A DNA stretch of 12,939 bases. Source: Anaerolineae bacterium (lineage in GTDB: Bacteria > Chloroflexota > Anaerolineae > JACIWP01). Below, piece after piece: positions 1-6,043 of this stretch. The notes under the pieces were generated by a model. The model made no database searches. It was not told where the DNA came from and saw only the letters and a program-made list of their open reading frames with translations. The DNA is taken from NCBI GenBank assembly GCA_014360855.1, contig JACIWP010000060.1, positions 1 to 12,939 of the forward strand. The letters are read 5' to 3'. Position numbers and translations under genes: made by a program. The stretch's first letter is position 1. Every line of letters begins with the position of its first letter.

Positions 1-122
1 GCCATCGGTGTGCCCTGAAGGATTCCTGCTGGCGCCGGCGCGAGCGCGTCTATTCCTGAGATGGAGGGCGCCGGCGGGAACTTTGCTCCCCCTTTCAGCG
101 TCCTGGCAGTAAGGCCTCTCTT
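1..122. other. Leader region upstream of pbpC
   Basis: No gene can be supported here. Frame 1 reads five codons and stops at TGA 16-18, which could be the end of an upstream gene but is too short to judge. CGCCGGC (33-39) and GCCGGCG (70-76) could pair, but no T-tract follows, so I do not call a terminator. AAGG at 111-114 is the only ribosome-binding candidate for the ATG at 123. No convincing promoter was seen. Confidence 0.3.
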
Positions 123-2672
123 ATGACGCTGAATCCGAGTGAGATGATGGGAACGGCGTGTTCGACAACCGAGCGCCGGCCCTCTCGGGTGCGCAGGTTC
201 CTGCGGGCTGCCCTGCTGTTGGCCCTGGTGCTGGAGACGCTCCTCCTGGGGGGCGCCGGCCTGTATTATGCCCTCCTGGTGTGCGATCTGCCGCCGGTGG
301 AGGGAGTGTCGGCGCGCCTTTCGGCTCCCAGTTCCTTTATCTACGATAGGCAGGGGCGGGTTATCCATGAGGTGATCCACCCGGAGGCCGGCAAGAACGT
401 CCCGCTTTCGCTGGAGGACATCCCGCTCCACCTGCGCCAGGCGGTCATTGCCACGGAGGATGCCACCTTTTACCGGAACCCGGGCTTTTCGCCGCGCGGC
501 ATCCTGCGCTCCTTGTGGCTGAATCTGCGCGCCGGCCGAGTGGTGGCCGGCGGCAGTACCATCACTCAGCAGGTGGTGCGCAGTCTTCTGCTTTCGCCGG
601 AAGAGCGCTATGAGACCTCCCTGCGCCGCAAAATCCGCGAGGCCACCCTGGCGTATCGCCTGACCCGCCGCTACTCCAAGGATGAGATTCTGGCGCTGTA
701 TCTCAACCAGACCTATTTCGGCAACTTTGCCTTTGGGGTCGAGGCCGCCGCCCGCGCCTATTTCGGCGTCCCGGCCGCGGAGCTGGACCTGGCCCAGGCG
801 GCCCTGCTGGCCGGCCTGATCCAGTCGCCGGCGGCCTACAACCCGCTGGAACATCCGGACGCCGCGATGGAACGTCAGCGCGTGGTCCTGCGCCTCATGG
901 TTCAGCAGGGCTATCTCACGGAGGAGGAAGCGGAACAGGCGGCGCGGGAGCCGCTGTATTTCTCCTCCTCCCCCTTCCCATATCTGCTGGAAGCGCCCCA
1001 TTTCTCCGCCTATGTGGCCGGCATCCTGGAGCGCGAGCTGGGAACCGACCGCCTGCGCCAGGGCGGCCTGCGCGTCTACACCACCCTTGACCTGGACTTC
1101 CAGCGCATTGCACTGGAGGTGACGCGCCGGCGCCTGGAGGAGCTGAATCGGCCGGACGAGCAGGGGGTGCGCCGGCGCGTGGACAACGCCGCGGTGGTCA
1201 TCCTGGACCCGAACACCGGCGATATTCTGGCCATGGTCGGCAGTCCGGACTATACGAATGCCCGCATCAGCGGCGCTATGAACGCCGCGCTGGCCCTGCG
1301 CCAGCCCGGCTCCGCCCTCAAACCCTTCACCTATGCCACGGCCTTCCAAAGCGGCCTCTACACGCCAGCCACCATGATCCTCGATATCCCGACCACTTTC
1401 CTGACCGCCGAGGGCAAGGTCTATGCGCCGCAGAACTACGACCTGCGCTTTCATGGGCCGGTTTCGGCGCGCACGGCGCTGGCCTCATCGCTGAACCTGC
1501 CGGCGGTGCGGGTGTTGAGCGACATCGGCGTACAACCGGTCATCGACCTGTGTGCGCGGCTGGGCATCACCTCTCTCCAGTCTGCCGAGCGCTACGGCCT
1601 GACGCTGACCCTGGGTGGGGGAGAGGTGTCCCTGCTGGAGCTGACGCGGGCCTATGCCGGCCTGGCGGCCGGCGGCCGGCGGGTGGAGATCCGCGCCATC
1701 GCGCGCGTGGAGGACGCGGAGGGGAACATCCTGCGCCAGTGGCAGGCCGGCCCCTCCTCCCAGGTCATCACTCCACAGACAGCATTCCTCATCACCGACA
1801 TTCTGGCGGACGCGCAGGCCCGCCGGCTGGGCTTCGGCGCGTCGCCGTGGCTGAGATTGGACCGGCCGGCGGCGGTCAAGACGGGCACCACCACCGATTG
1901 GCGGGATAACTGGACCATTGGCTATACCCCGGACTACGTGACCGGTGTTTGGGTGGGCAATGCCGACAACGCCCCCATGTACGGCGTCTCGGGGGTCAGC
2001 GGCGCCGGCCCCATCTGGCACGACATCATGCTGCGCATCCATCAGGGCCGGCCGCGGCGGGGGTTTGCCCGCCCCGACGGATTGGTGCAGGTGGAGGTCT
2101 GCGCCGTCTCCGGCCTCCTGCCCAACCCTGACTGTCCACACCGCCGGCTGGAGTGGTTTATCGAGGGCACACAGCCGACAGAAACCTGTCCCCTGCATCA
2201 GCGTTTTCACATTGACCGCCGCACCGGCCAGCTCGCGGATGCGTCCACGCCGGCGGAGGAGGTGGTGGAGCGGGTGTACCTGGTACTGCCGGCGGAAGCC
2301 CAGGCATGGGCGCGGCAGGAACAACTGCCTCAACCGCCCACCTCTCATCCTCCTTCCTATGCGATCAGCCGGGCGGCCGGCCCATCGCCCATCTGGCTGG
2401 CCAGCCCCGCCGCCGGCGATGTCTATCGTCTGAACCCCGCCCTGCCGCGCCAGACCCAGCGCCTCGAGGTCTTGGCGGAGGTACAGCCCGGCCTGCGCCT
2501 GACGCCGGTGGAGCTGTACGTGGACGATGTCCTGCTGGCGCGCCTGGAGTCCCCGCCGTACGCGGCTCGCTGGGAGCTGGAAGCCGGCCGGCACCGCTTC
2601 CGGGCGCGCGGCCGCACGGAGGCCGGCGAGTGGCTGGAAAGCCCAACCGTGGAGATTGTCGTCAAAGAGTGA
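123..2672 (+). CDS. pbpC: Penicillin-binding protein 1C (bifunctional glycosyltransferase/transpeptidase)
   Basis: This 849-aa class A penicillin-binding protein polymerises lipid II and cross-links peptidoglycan at the outer face of the cytoplasmic membrane. A basic N-terminus and one membrane anchor (about residues 26-53) precede the GT51 domain (about 70-250), with catalytic Glu112 in ATEDATFY, GGSTITQQ at 143-150, and RKIREA followed by LYLNQTYFG. The transpeptidase domain (about 350-640) has the acyl-Ser motif SALK (Ser397, Lys400), SLN (456-458) and KTG (586-588). After a Cys-containing connector (659-689), residues about 755-847 match the PBP1C-type C-terminal Ig-like domain (BiPBP_C), which favours pbpC over pbp1a. 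ATG 123 is preceded by a weak AAGG; ATGs at 144 and 147 would also keep the anchor. The gene stands alone, and the next gene has its own promoter. All catalytic motifs are intact. Confidence 0.93.
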   Translation: MTLNPSEMMGTACSTTERRPSRVRRFLRAALLLALVLETLLLGGAGLYYALLVCDLPPVEGVSARLSAPSSFIYDRQGRVIHEVIHPEAGKNVPLSLEDIPLHLRQAVIATEDATFYRNPGFSPRGILRSLWLNLRAGRVVAGGSTITQQVVRSLLLSPEERYETSLRRKIREATLAYRLTRRYSKDEILALYLNQTYFGNFAFGVEAAARAYFGVPAAELDLAQAALLAGLIQSPAAYNPLEHPDAAMERQRVVLRLMVQQGYLTEEEAEQAAREPLYFSSSPFPYLLEAPHFSAYVAGILERELGTDRLRQGGLRVYTTLDLDFQRIALEVTRRRLEELNRPDEQGVRRRVDNAAVVILDPNTGDILAMVGSPDYTNARISGAMNAALALRQPGSALKPFTYATAFQSGLYTPATMILDIPTTFLTAEGKVYAPQNYDLRFHGPVSARTALASSLNLPAVRVLSDIGVQPVIDLCARLGITSLQSAERYGLTLTLGGGEVSLLELTRAYAGLAAGGRRVEIRAIARVEDAEGNILRQWQAGPSSQVITPQTAFLITDILADAQARRLGFGASPWLRLDRPAAVKTGTTTDWRDNWTIGYTPDYVTGVWVGNADNAPMYGVSGVSGAGPIWHDIMLRIHQGRPRRGFARPDGLVQVEVCAVSGLLPNPDCPHRRLEWFIEGTQPTETCPLHQRFHIDRRTGQLADASTPAEEVVERVYLVLPAEAQAWARQEQLPQPPTSHPPSYAISRAAGPSPIWLASPAAGDVYRLNPALPRQTQRLEVLAEVQPGLRLTPVELYVDDVLLARLESPPYAARWELEAGRHRFRARGRTEAGEWLESPTVEIVVKE

Positions 2673-2704
2673 TGGTCTTATACCCCAAAATATACACATT
2701 TGTT

Positions 2705-2733
2705 TTGACAATGCGGCCACTCAGTGCTATAAT
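2705..2733 (+). promoter_or_regulatory. Perfect consensus sigma70-type promoter for the merR-gcvH-osmC cluster
   Basis: TTGACA (2705-2710), a 17-nt spacer and TATAAT (2728-2733) match the housekeeping consensus at all 12 positions with ideal spacing. An A/T-rich stretch just upstream (about 2685-2704) could act as an UP element. Transcription would start near 2740, leaving a leader of about 45 nt before the merR ATG at 2787. MerR proteins usually act on stretched 19-20 bp spacers, so here the regulator may repress (as HspR does) or control another site. I saw no clear dyad within the spacer. Confidence 0.85.
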
Positions 2734-2786
2734 ATTTGTTGTGCTGGTCTGACCTGGTGAGGGATGATTGGAGGGGGAAGATTACC

Positions 2787-3233
2787 ATGAGCAGTAAGGA
2801 TAACCGCCCGGTCTATACCATCGCTACCGCGGCAGAACTGTTGGGCGTCCACCCGAGGACTCTGCGCCTCTACGAGGCCGCCGGCCTGGTCAAACCCGCC
2901 CGCCGCAACAACCGCCGTATCTATTCCAACAATGACTTGCGCTGGATCCGCTGTATCCGCTACCTGATCCACGAACAGGGCCTCAATCAGGAAGGCATCC
3001 GCCGGCTGTTGGCGCTGATGCCCTGCTGGGAGATCCGCGGTTGTCCTCCCGAGCAGTACCAGAACTGTGAGGCGCGCCGTGACCGCACCACGCCCTGCTG
3101 GGCCATCGCCTCCATGACCTGCCGGCAGGAGCAGAAATGTCACACCTGCGATGTGTACCTGCGGGCGCGGGAGCGACTGCTGGATGAGGGTGAACTCCAG
3201 CACATGGATGAGCAGGCTCCGGAACTGCCGTAA
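2787..3233 (+). CDS. MerR/HspR-like regulator with a C-terminal Cys-rich two-CW domain
   Basis: This 148-aa protein starts with a MerR winged helix-turn-helix (about residues 9-76; TIATAAELLGVHPRTLRLYE), closest in appearance to HspR-type regulators. The tail after residue 78 is unusual: seven Cys at 80, 86, 94, 104, 112, 118 and 121, with CW pairs at 80-81 and 104-105 and a closing CHTC. This resembles the 'two-CW' Cys-rich domain found in many anaerobes, and an eighth Cys (56) lies in the DNA-binding part. By family logic the Cys set could bind a metal or an Fe-S cluster, or sense redox state; this is inference. ATG 2787 is chosen over the in-frame ATG at 2736 because GGAGGGGG (2770-2777) precedes it at 9 nt and 2736 lies at or before the predicted transcript start. 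It precedes gcvH by 110 nt. Confidence 0.88.
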   Translation: MSSKDNRPVYTIATAAELLGVHPRTLRLYEAAGLVKPARRNNRRIYSNNDLRWIRCIRYLIHEQGLNQEGIRRLLALMPCWEIRGCPPEQYQNCEARRDRTTPCWAIASMTCRQEQKCHTCDVYLRARERLLDEGELQHMDEQAPELP

Positions 3234-3343
3234 ATGGAATTTGCTGCGTTGGCCGATGCCGGCGTTCGTTCGCCCGGCTGATTCTCTCTGCCCATACGCG
3301 TTTTCATCGGTCCATATCTTAAAGCCCGGAAAAGGAGCACACC

Positions 3344-3766
3344 ATGAACATCGACCAGTACAACTTCCCCGATGATCTGCTGTACGACCGCGAACACAGT
3401 TGGGCGCGCGTGGAGGGTTCGGTGGTCACCCAGGGGCTGACCGATTTCGGTCAGAGCCTGGCCGGCGAAATCGTCTATGTGGAGGTCCCCCGCAAAGGGC
3501 GCGAGGTCAAGCAGGGCGAGCCGTTTATGTCCATGGAATCGGGCAAGTGGGTTGGCCGCATTAAAGCGGTGGTCAGCGGCAAGATCGTCGCCGCCAATGA
3601 GGAGCTGGAGTGGGAAAGCACCCAGGTCAACCATGACCCGTACGGGGCCGGCTGGCTGGTGAAGATCGAGATGTCGGACCCGTCGGAGCTGGACAAGCTG
3701 ATGAAGCCGCAGGACCCGGCCTTCGCGGAGTTCATCGCCGCGGAGCGGGCGAAGTACGGCAAATAA
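3344..3766 (+). CDS. gcvH: GcvH-like lipoyl carrier protein (orphan H-protein)
   Basis: This 140-aa protein has the H-protein fold: the N-terminal YDREHSWARVEG pattern, GLTDFGQSLAGEIVYVEVP, the lipoyl hairpin, and the GAGWLVKIE C-terminal strand. The lipoylation Lys should be Lys68 in MESGKW, aligned with the ESVKA lysine of standard GcvH. ESGKWVGRIKAVVSG departs from the usual sequence around the modified lysine. RBS AAAGGAG (3331-3337) is ideally placed before ATG 3344. No gcvT or gcvP (aminomethyltransferase or decarboxylase) is in the window, so a glycine cleavage role is unproven. The next gene is an OsmC-family protein 31 nt downstream. Because Ohr/OsmC peroxidases are known to take electrons from lipoylated proteins, this carrier may reduce that partner. 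GcvH-like lipoate carriers also occur in sulfur oxidation, which is an alternative. Confidence 0.88.
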   Translation: MNIDQYNFPDDLLYDREHSWARVEGSVVTQGLTDFGQSLAGEIVYVEVPRKGREVKQGEPFMSMESGKWVGRIKAVVSGKIVAANEELEWESTQVNHDPYGAGWLVKIEMSDPSELDKLMKPQDPAFAEFIAAERAKYGK

Positions 3767-3797
3767 CGACGACCCTTTCGGCGGCGGTTGCGGCTTC

Positions 3798-4238
3798 ATG
3801 GAGTGGGAGAGGCGAGAGGTTCGGGCGACCCTTACGCCGGCCGGCGAGGCCCTGGTGGAGCTTGCCGGCCGGCAATTGCTGGTGCGGCGCAAAATCGAGG
3901 TGGCGGTGCAGGCCGCCGGCCTCTGTCCGGTGGAGCTGATCGGGGTGGCGCTGGCGTCCTGAATGGTGCTGACCATGGCGGCGGTCGCCGCCGCGAAGGG
4001 GATGCCGGCCGGCGTCTTTTCGGTGGTCGTGCGCATGCAAACCGCCCCGGACGGCCGGGGCGGTGTTACATTTGAGAACACTATTCACTTGTCCTCGAGC
4101 TACAGTCCGCGCGAACAGCGCATTCTATACAACTCTGCCCGCACCTGTGAGGTGCACCATATCCTGCGGGGGCCGGTCTGTTTCCGCGAGGAGCTGTGCG
4201 TGGATGATGAGGGGGAGGATGCCGGCGTGACCTCTTGA
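3798..4238 (+). CDS. OsmC-family protein with TGA-encoded selenocysteine (candidate selenoprotein)
   Basis: Read through the TGA at 3960-3962, this frame encodes 146 aa with Sec at position 55. The interrupted segment, CPVELIGVALAS-U-MVLTMAAVAAAKGM, matches the OsmC/Ohr pattern P-x-E-L...ALA(S/G)-C...T...A...G, with Sec replacing the peroxidatic Cys. The second family Cys is present at 117 (SARTCEVHHIL). Both halves are in the same frame. ATG 3798 is the first start codon after the stops at 3699-3704; the RBS is weak, so coupling to gcvH 31 nt upstream is likely. The 3' part alone (ATG 3963) would lack the first strands and the catalytic residue and has no RBS. A SECIS-like hairpin follows the TGA, and selD lies at 12517-12939. 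OsmC-type proteins reduce organic hydroperoxides using a Cys pair; here it would be Sec-Cys. A nonsense mutation is the alternative but fits less well. Confidence 0.85.
3977..3992 (+). promoter_or_regulatory. Bacterial SECIS-like hairpin downstream of the Sec TGA
   Basis: GGCGGC (3977-3982) pairs perfectly with GCCGCC (3987-3992) around the loop GGTC (3983-3986). Twenty nt separate the TGA (3960-3962) from the loop; in E. coli fdhF the same GGUC loop lies 18 nt after the UGA. Bacterial SECIS elements lie in the coding sequence just after the UGA and bind SelB through G/U bases of the apical loop. The stem lacks the bulged U of E. coli, a feature that varies between lineages. A second small hairpin, ATGGT-GCTG-ACCAT (3963-3976), sits directly between the TGA and this element and would probably be melted by the ribosome decoding the UGA. 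Confidence 0.75.
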
Positions 4239-4261
4239 CGCACTGCCAGGTGTGCGCGTCA
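4236..4261. terminator. Short hairpin between convergent genes (possible bidirectional terminator)
   Basis: TGACGC (4236-4241) pairs with GCGTCA (4256-4261), and after a 2-nt bulge AC (4242-4243) pairs with GT (4252-4253). The hairpin fills the 20-bp gap and includes the stop codons of both converging genes. There is no T-tract on either strand, so an intrinsic terminator function is weakly supported. Confidence 0.25.
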
Positions 4262-4672
4262 GGAAGCGGCTTGCCGGCTCAACACCCGCTCCACCGCCTC
4301 GATCAGCTCCTGAGGTCCGAAGGGCTTCGTGATGTAATCATCCACCTTGGCAATGTGCAGGCCCAGCACCTTGTCAATGGACTGCGCCTTGGCAGTGACC
4401 ACCACCACGGGAATATGCTGGAGGCGCGGGTTCGCCCGTACCTGCCGGAACACCTCCCACCCGTCCATGTCAGGCATCATCAGGTCCAGCAGGATGAGAT
4501 CGGGCACCTGAGCTTCCAGGGCTTTCATGCCCTCTTCGCCCCCGACCGCCCCCAGGACCTTATACCCCCGGCGTTCCAGGATCAGCCGGATCAGGTCGAT
4601 CATCTCCGGCTCGTCCTCGATGCAGAGAATGACGGGCTGTCGTGCGGCCTCTGACTTTGTTTCCTGCGCCAT
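4259..4672 (-). CDS. Single-domain response regulator (CheY-like receiver)
   Basis: This 137-aa protein is one receiver domain with no output domain. Visible residues are the acidic pair Glu19-Asp20 (CIEDEP), phospho-acceptor Asp63 (LLDLMMPDMDG), Thr93 (VVVTA) and Lys116 (DDYITKPF), so it should be phosphorylatable. It would act by protein-protein contact, as CheY or Spo0F do. The longer ORF from 4702 adds only ten residues encoded by the leader; the start at 4672 has GAGGGGAG about 6 nt upstream (on the minus strand) and is preferred. It lies 90 nt downstream of buk on the same strand and seems to have its own promoter in that gap. No complete histidine kinase is present in the window, so its partner is unknown. 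It converges with the osmC-like gene, with a 20-bp gap. Confidence 0.93.
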   Translation of the reverse strand: MAQETKSEAARQPVILCIEDEPEMIDLIRLILERRGYKVLGAVGGEEGMKALEAQVPDLILLDLMMPDMDGWEVFRQVRANPRLQHIPVVVVTAKAQSIDKVLGLHIAKVDDYITKPFGPQELIEAVERVLSRQAAS

Positions 4673-4723
4673 CGTGATCTCCCCTCGTCCTGGACAGCTC
4701 ACTGAGCAGAATGGCCTGCCGCA

Positions 4724-4752
4724 ATCTTATATCAAATTACCAATTTGGTCAA
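4724..4752 (-). promoter_or_regulatory. Candidate promoter of the response regulator
   Basis: On the minus strand, TTGACC (4752-4747) and TAAGAT (4729-4724) are separated by 17 nt within the buk/response-regulator gap. Transcription would start near 4717, giving a leader of about 45 nt. The -35 matches five of six consensus bases, the -10 four of six. A 15-bp palindrome covers most of the spacer (separate entry). Confidence 0.45.
4733..4747. repeat. 15-bp palindrome in a promoter spacer (possible operator)
   Basis: CAAATT-ACC-AATTTG is a perfect 6-3-6 inverted repeat in an A/T-rich island of otherwise G/C-rich DNA. It lies between the predicted -35 and -10 of the response-regulator gene, where a bound dimer would block RNA polymerase. 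No T-tract follows on either strand, so it is not a typical terminator. The binding protein is unknown. Confidence 0.4.
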
Positions 4753-4762
4753 CAGCCGATTC

Positions 4763-5827
4763 TCAATATTCCTTCGCCGGCTCCTCACCGCGCAGGACGC
4801 GCAGGACACCCTGGGTCATGGCCAGCAGTTCATCCTCGCCGGGATAGACGAGCACCGGGGCGATCCATTCCACCCGCGGCCGGATCCAGTTGATGAGCAT
4901 CTCCGAATGCGCCAGGCCGCCGGTGAGCACGATGGCATCCACCTGGCCGTACAGCACGGTGGCGGCCAGGCCGATTTCCTTGGCGATCTGATAGGCCATG
5001 GCCTCATAGACGAGCCGGGCGTGGGCATCGCCGGCCAGGATGCGCCGCTCCACCTCAGTGGCATTGTTGGTGCCCAGATGCGCTACCAGCCCGCCCTGCC
5101 CGACGATCTTGCGCATCATTTGCTCATAGGTGTACTTGCCGGAATAGCACATGCGCACCACGTCGCCCACGGGCAGGCCGCCGGCGCGCTCCGGGCTGAA
5201 CGGCCCCGTCCCATCCAGCGCCTGATTCACGTCCACCATGCGGCCCTTGCGGTGGGCGCTGACCGAGATGCCGCCGCCCATGTGGGCGATGACCAGGTTC
5301 AGCTCGTGATAAGGTTTGCCCAGGTCTTTGCCGGCGCGCCGGCCCATCGCCTTCATGTTCAGCGCGTGGGAAAGGGACTTGCGCTCGATCTCCGGCAGGC
5401 CGGAGATGCGGGCGATATCGTCGAACTCGTCCACGCAGACCGGGTCAACGATGTACGCGGAGACGCCGGCCTGCACGGCAATCTCATGGGCGATGACGGC
5501 GCCCAGGTTCGAGGCATGCTCGCGCTCTTTCGGGGCCTGCAGGTCGGCCAACATGCGCTCGTTGACCAGATATGTCCCGCTCTCAATGGGCCGCAGGAGA
5601 CCGCCCCGCCCGACCACCGCATGCAGGGAGGCGATGGGGATGGCGTGGCGCTGAAGGGCGTTCAATACCGCGTCCCTGCGCAGGGGGTACTGGTCAAAAA
5701 TGCGGGTGTACTTTGCCAGCTCCTGGGCGTCGTGATGGATAACTTCGGTGAAGAGCGGCGTCTCGTCCTCGAAAACGGCGATCTTGGTAGATGTGGAACC
5801 GGGATTGATGGCCAGGATGCGGAACAT
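4763..5827 (-). CDS. buk: Butyrate kinase (possibly branched-chain acid kinase)
   Basis: This 354-aa cytoplasmic ASKHA-family kinase interconverts butyryl phosphate plus ADP and butyrate plus ATP. The N-terminal phosphate loop NPGSTSTK (8-15), VVGRGGLLRPI (71-81), EHASNLGA (103-110), AHMGGGISVS (181-190), GTGPFSPERAGGLP (206-219) and LTGGLAHS (301-308) match Buk and not the longer (about 400 aa) acetate kinases. The length is typical. AAAGGAG lies 7 nt upstream of the ATG on the minus strand. No phosphotransbutyrylase gene (ptb), the usual operon partner, is present. It is divergent from a class IV aminotransferase across 216 bp. If they are co-regulated, the pair could serve branched-chain amino acid breakdown to acids such as isobutyrate, since Buk enzymes often accept branched acids; this is inference. 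Confidence 0.93.
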   Translation of the reverse strand: MFRILAINPGSTSTKIAVFEDETPLFTEVIHHDAQELAKYTRIFDQYPLRRDAVLNALQRHAIPIASLHAVVGRGGLLRPIESGTYLVNERMLADLQAPKEREHASNLGAVIAHEIAVQAGVSAYIVDPVCVDEFDDIARISGLPEIERKSLSHALNMKAMGRRAGKDLGKPYHELNLVIAHMGGGISVSAHRKGRMVDVNQALDGTGPFSPERAGGLPVGDVVRMCYSGKYTYEQMMRKIVGQGGLVAHLGTNNATEVERRILAGDAHARLVYEAMAYQIAKEIGLAATVLYGQVDAIVLTGGLAHSEMLINWIRPRVEWIAPVLVYPGEDELLAMTQGVLRVLRGEEPAKEY

Positions 5828-5948
5828 GGCGACACTCCTTTGTGTACGGATACTGCCGGCGTCCGAGCCAATGATACATGTTCAGCCGTTGGATGTGGGT
5901 AAAATGTACCATACATGCGCGGTGCTGTCCAATTCGCCGGCCCGTATC

Positions 5949-5977
5949 TTGGCCGGCCGGCGGTGTCGTGGTATAAT
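5949..5977 (+). promoter_or_regulatory. Promoter for the class IV aminotransferase
   Basis: TTGGCC (5949-5954), a 17-nt spacer and a perfect TATAAT (5972-5977) precede the aminotransferase ATG by about 65 nt. The -10 context GTGGTATAAT resembles the GTGGTATACT context of the two divergent promoters at 9773-9881, suggesting a lineage preference. The rest of the 216-bp gap (5828-6043) must also hold the buk promoter. TATCAT on the minus strand (5876-5871) is a possible -10, but I found no good -35 for it. Confidence 0.6.
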
Positions 5978-6043
5978 AATCCGCACGGCCGGCGGCCCCC
6001 GCCCCGGCATACATTTTGCAGAAGCGTCGAGGGACCCGGACAT

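Noticed and set aside
1485..2720. 411-aa reading frame on the minus strand opposite pbpC.
   Set aside because: It is a GC-rich shadow of pbpC: low complexity in Arg, Gln and Gly, no recognisable domain and no RBS.
2736..2786. Upstream in-frame ATG at 2736 as the merR start.
   Set aside because: It lies at the predicted transcription start, has no RBS, and would add 17 residues unlike any MerR N-terminus. ATG 2787 has a strong RBS.
3963..4238. A separate small gene starting at the ATG directly after TGA 3960-3962.
   Set aside because: It has no ribosome-binding site and would be an OsmC domain lacking its first strands and catalytic residue, while the upstream in-frame 54 codons carry the missing conserved residues.
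3798..4238. osmC-like pseudogene with a nonsense mutation.
   Set aside because: The only lesion is a TGA at the catalytic Cys codon, with a SECIS-like hairpin at the right distance and selD nearby. No frameshift or other stop is present. Not fully excluded.
4745..5902. 385-aa plus-strand reading frame opposite buk.
   Set aside because: It is antisense to all of buk, whose kinase motifs are complete, and its own translation shows no family pattern.
5915..6043. 43-residue N-terminal extension of the aminotransferase.
   Set aside because: It starts upstream of the predicted promoter, runs through GCCGGC-rich intergenic sequence and lacks family similarity. ATG 6044 has an RBS and family-typical length.
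5828..6043. tRNA or small RNA gene in the 216-bp divergent gap.
   Set aside because: No cloverleaf or T-loop (GTTCGA-type) sequence was seen. The promoter and GCCGGC repeats account for its visible structure. The same holds for 9727-9911.
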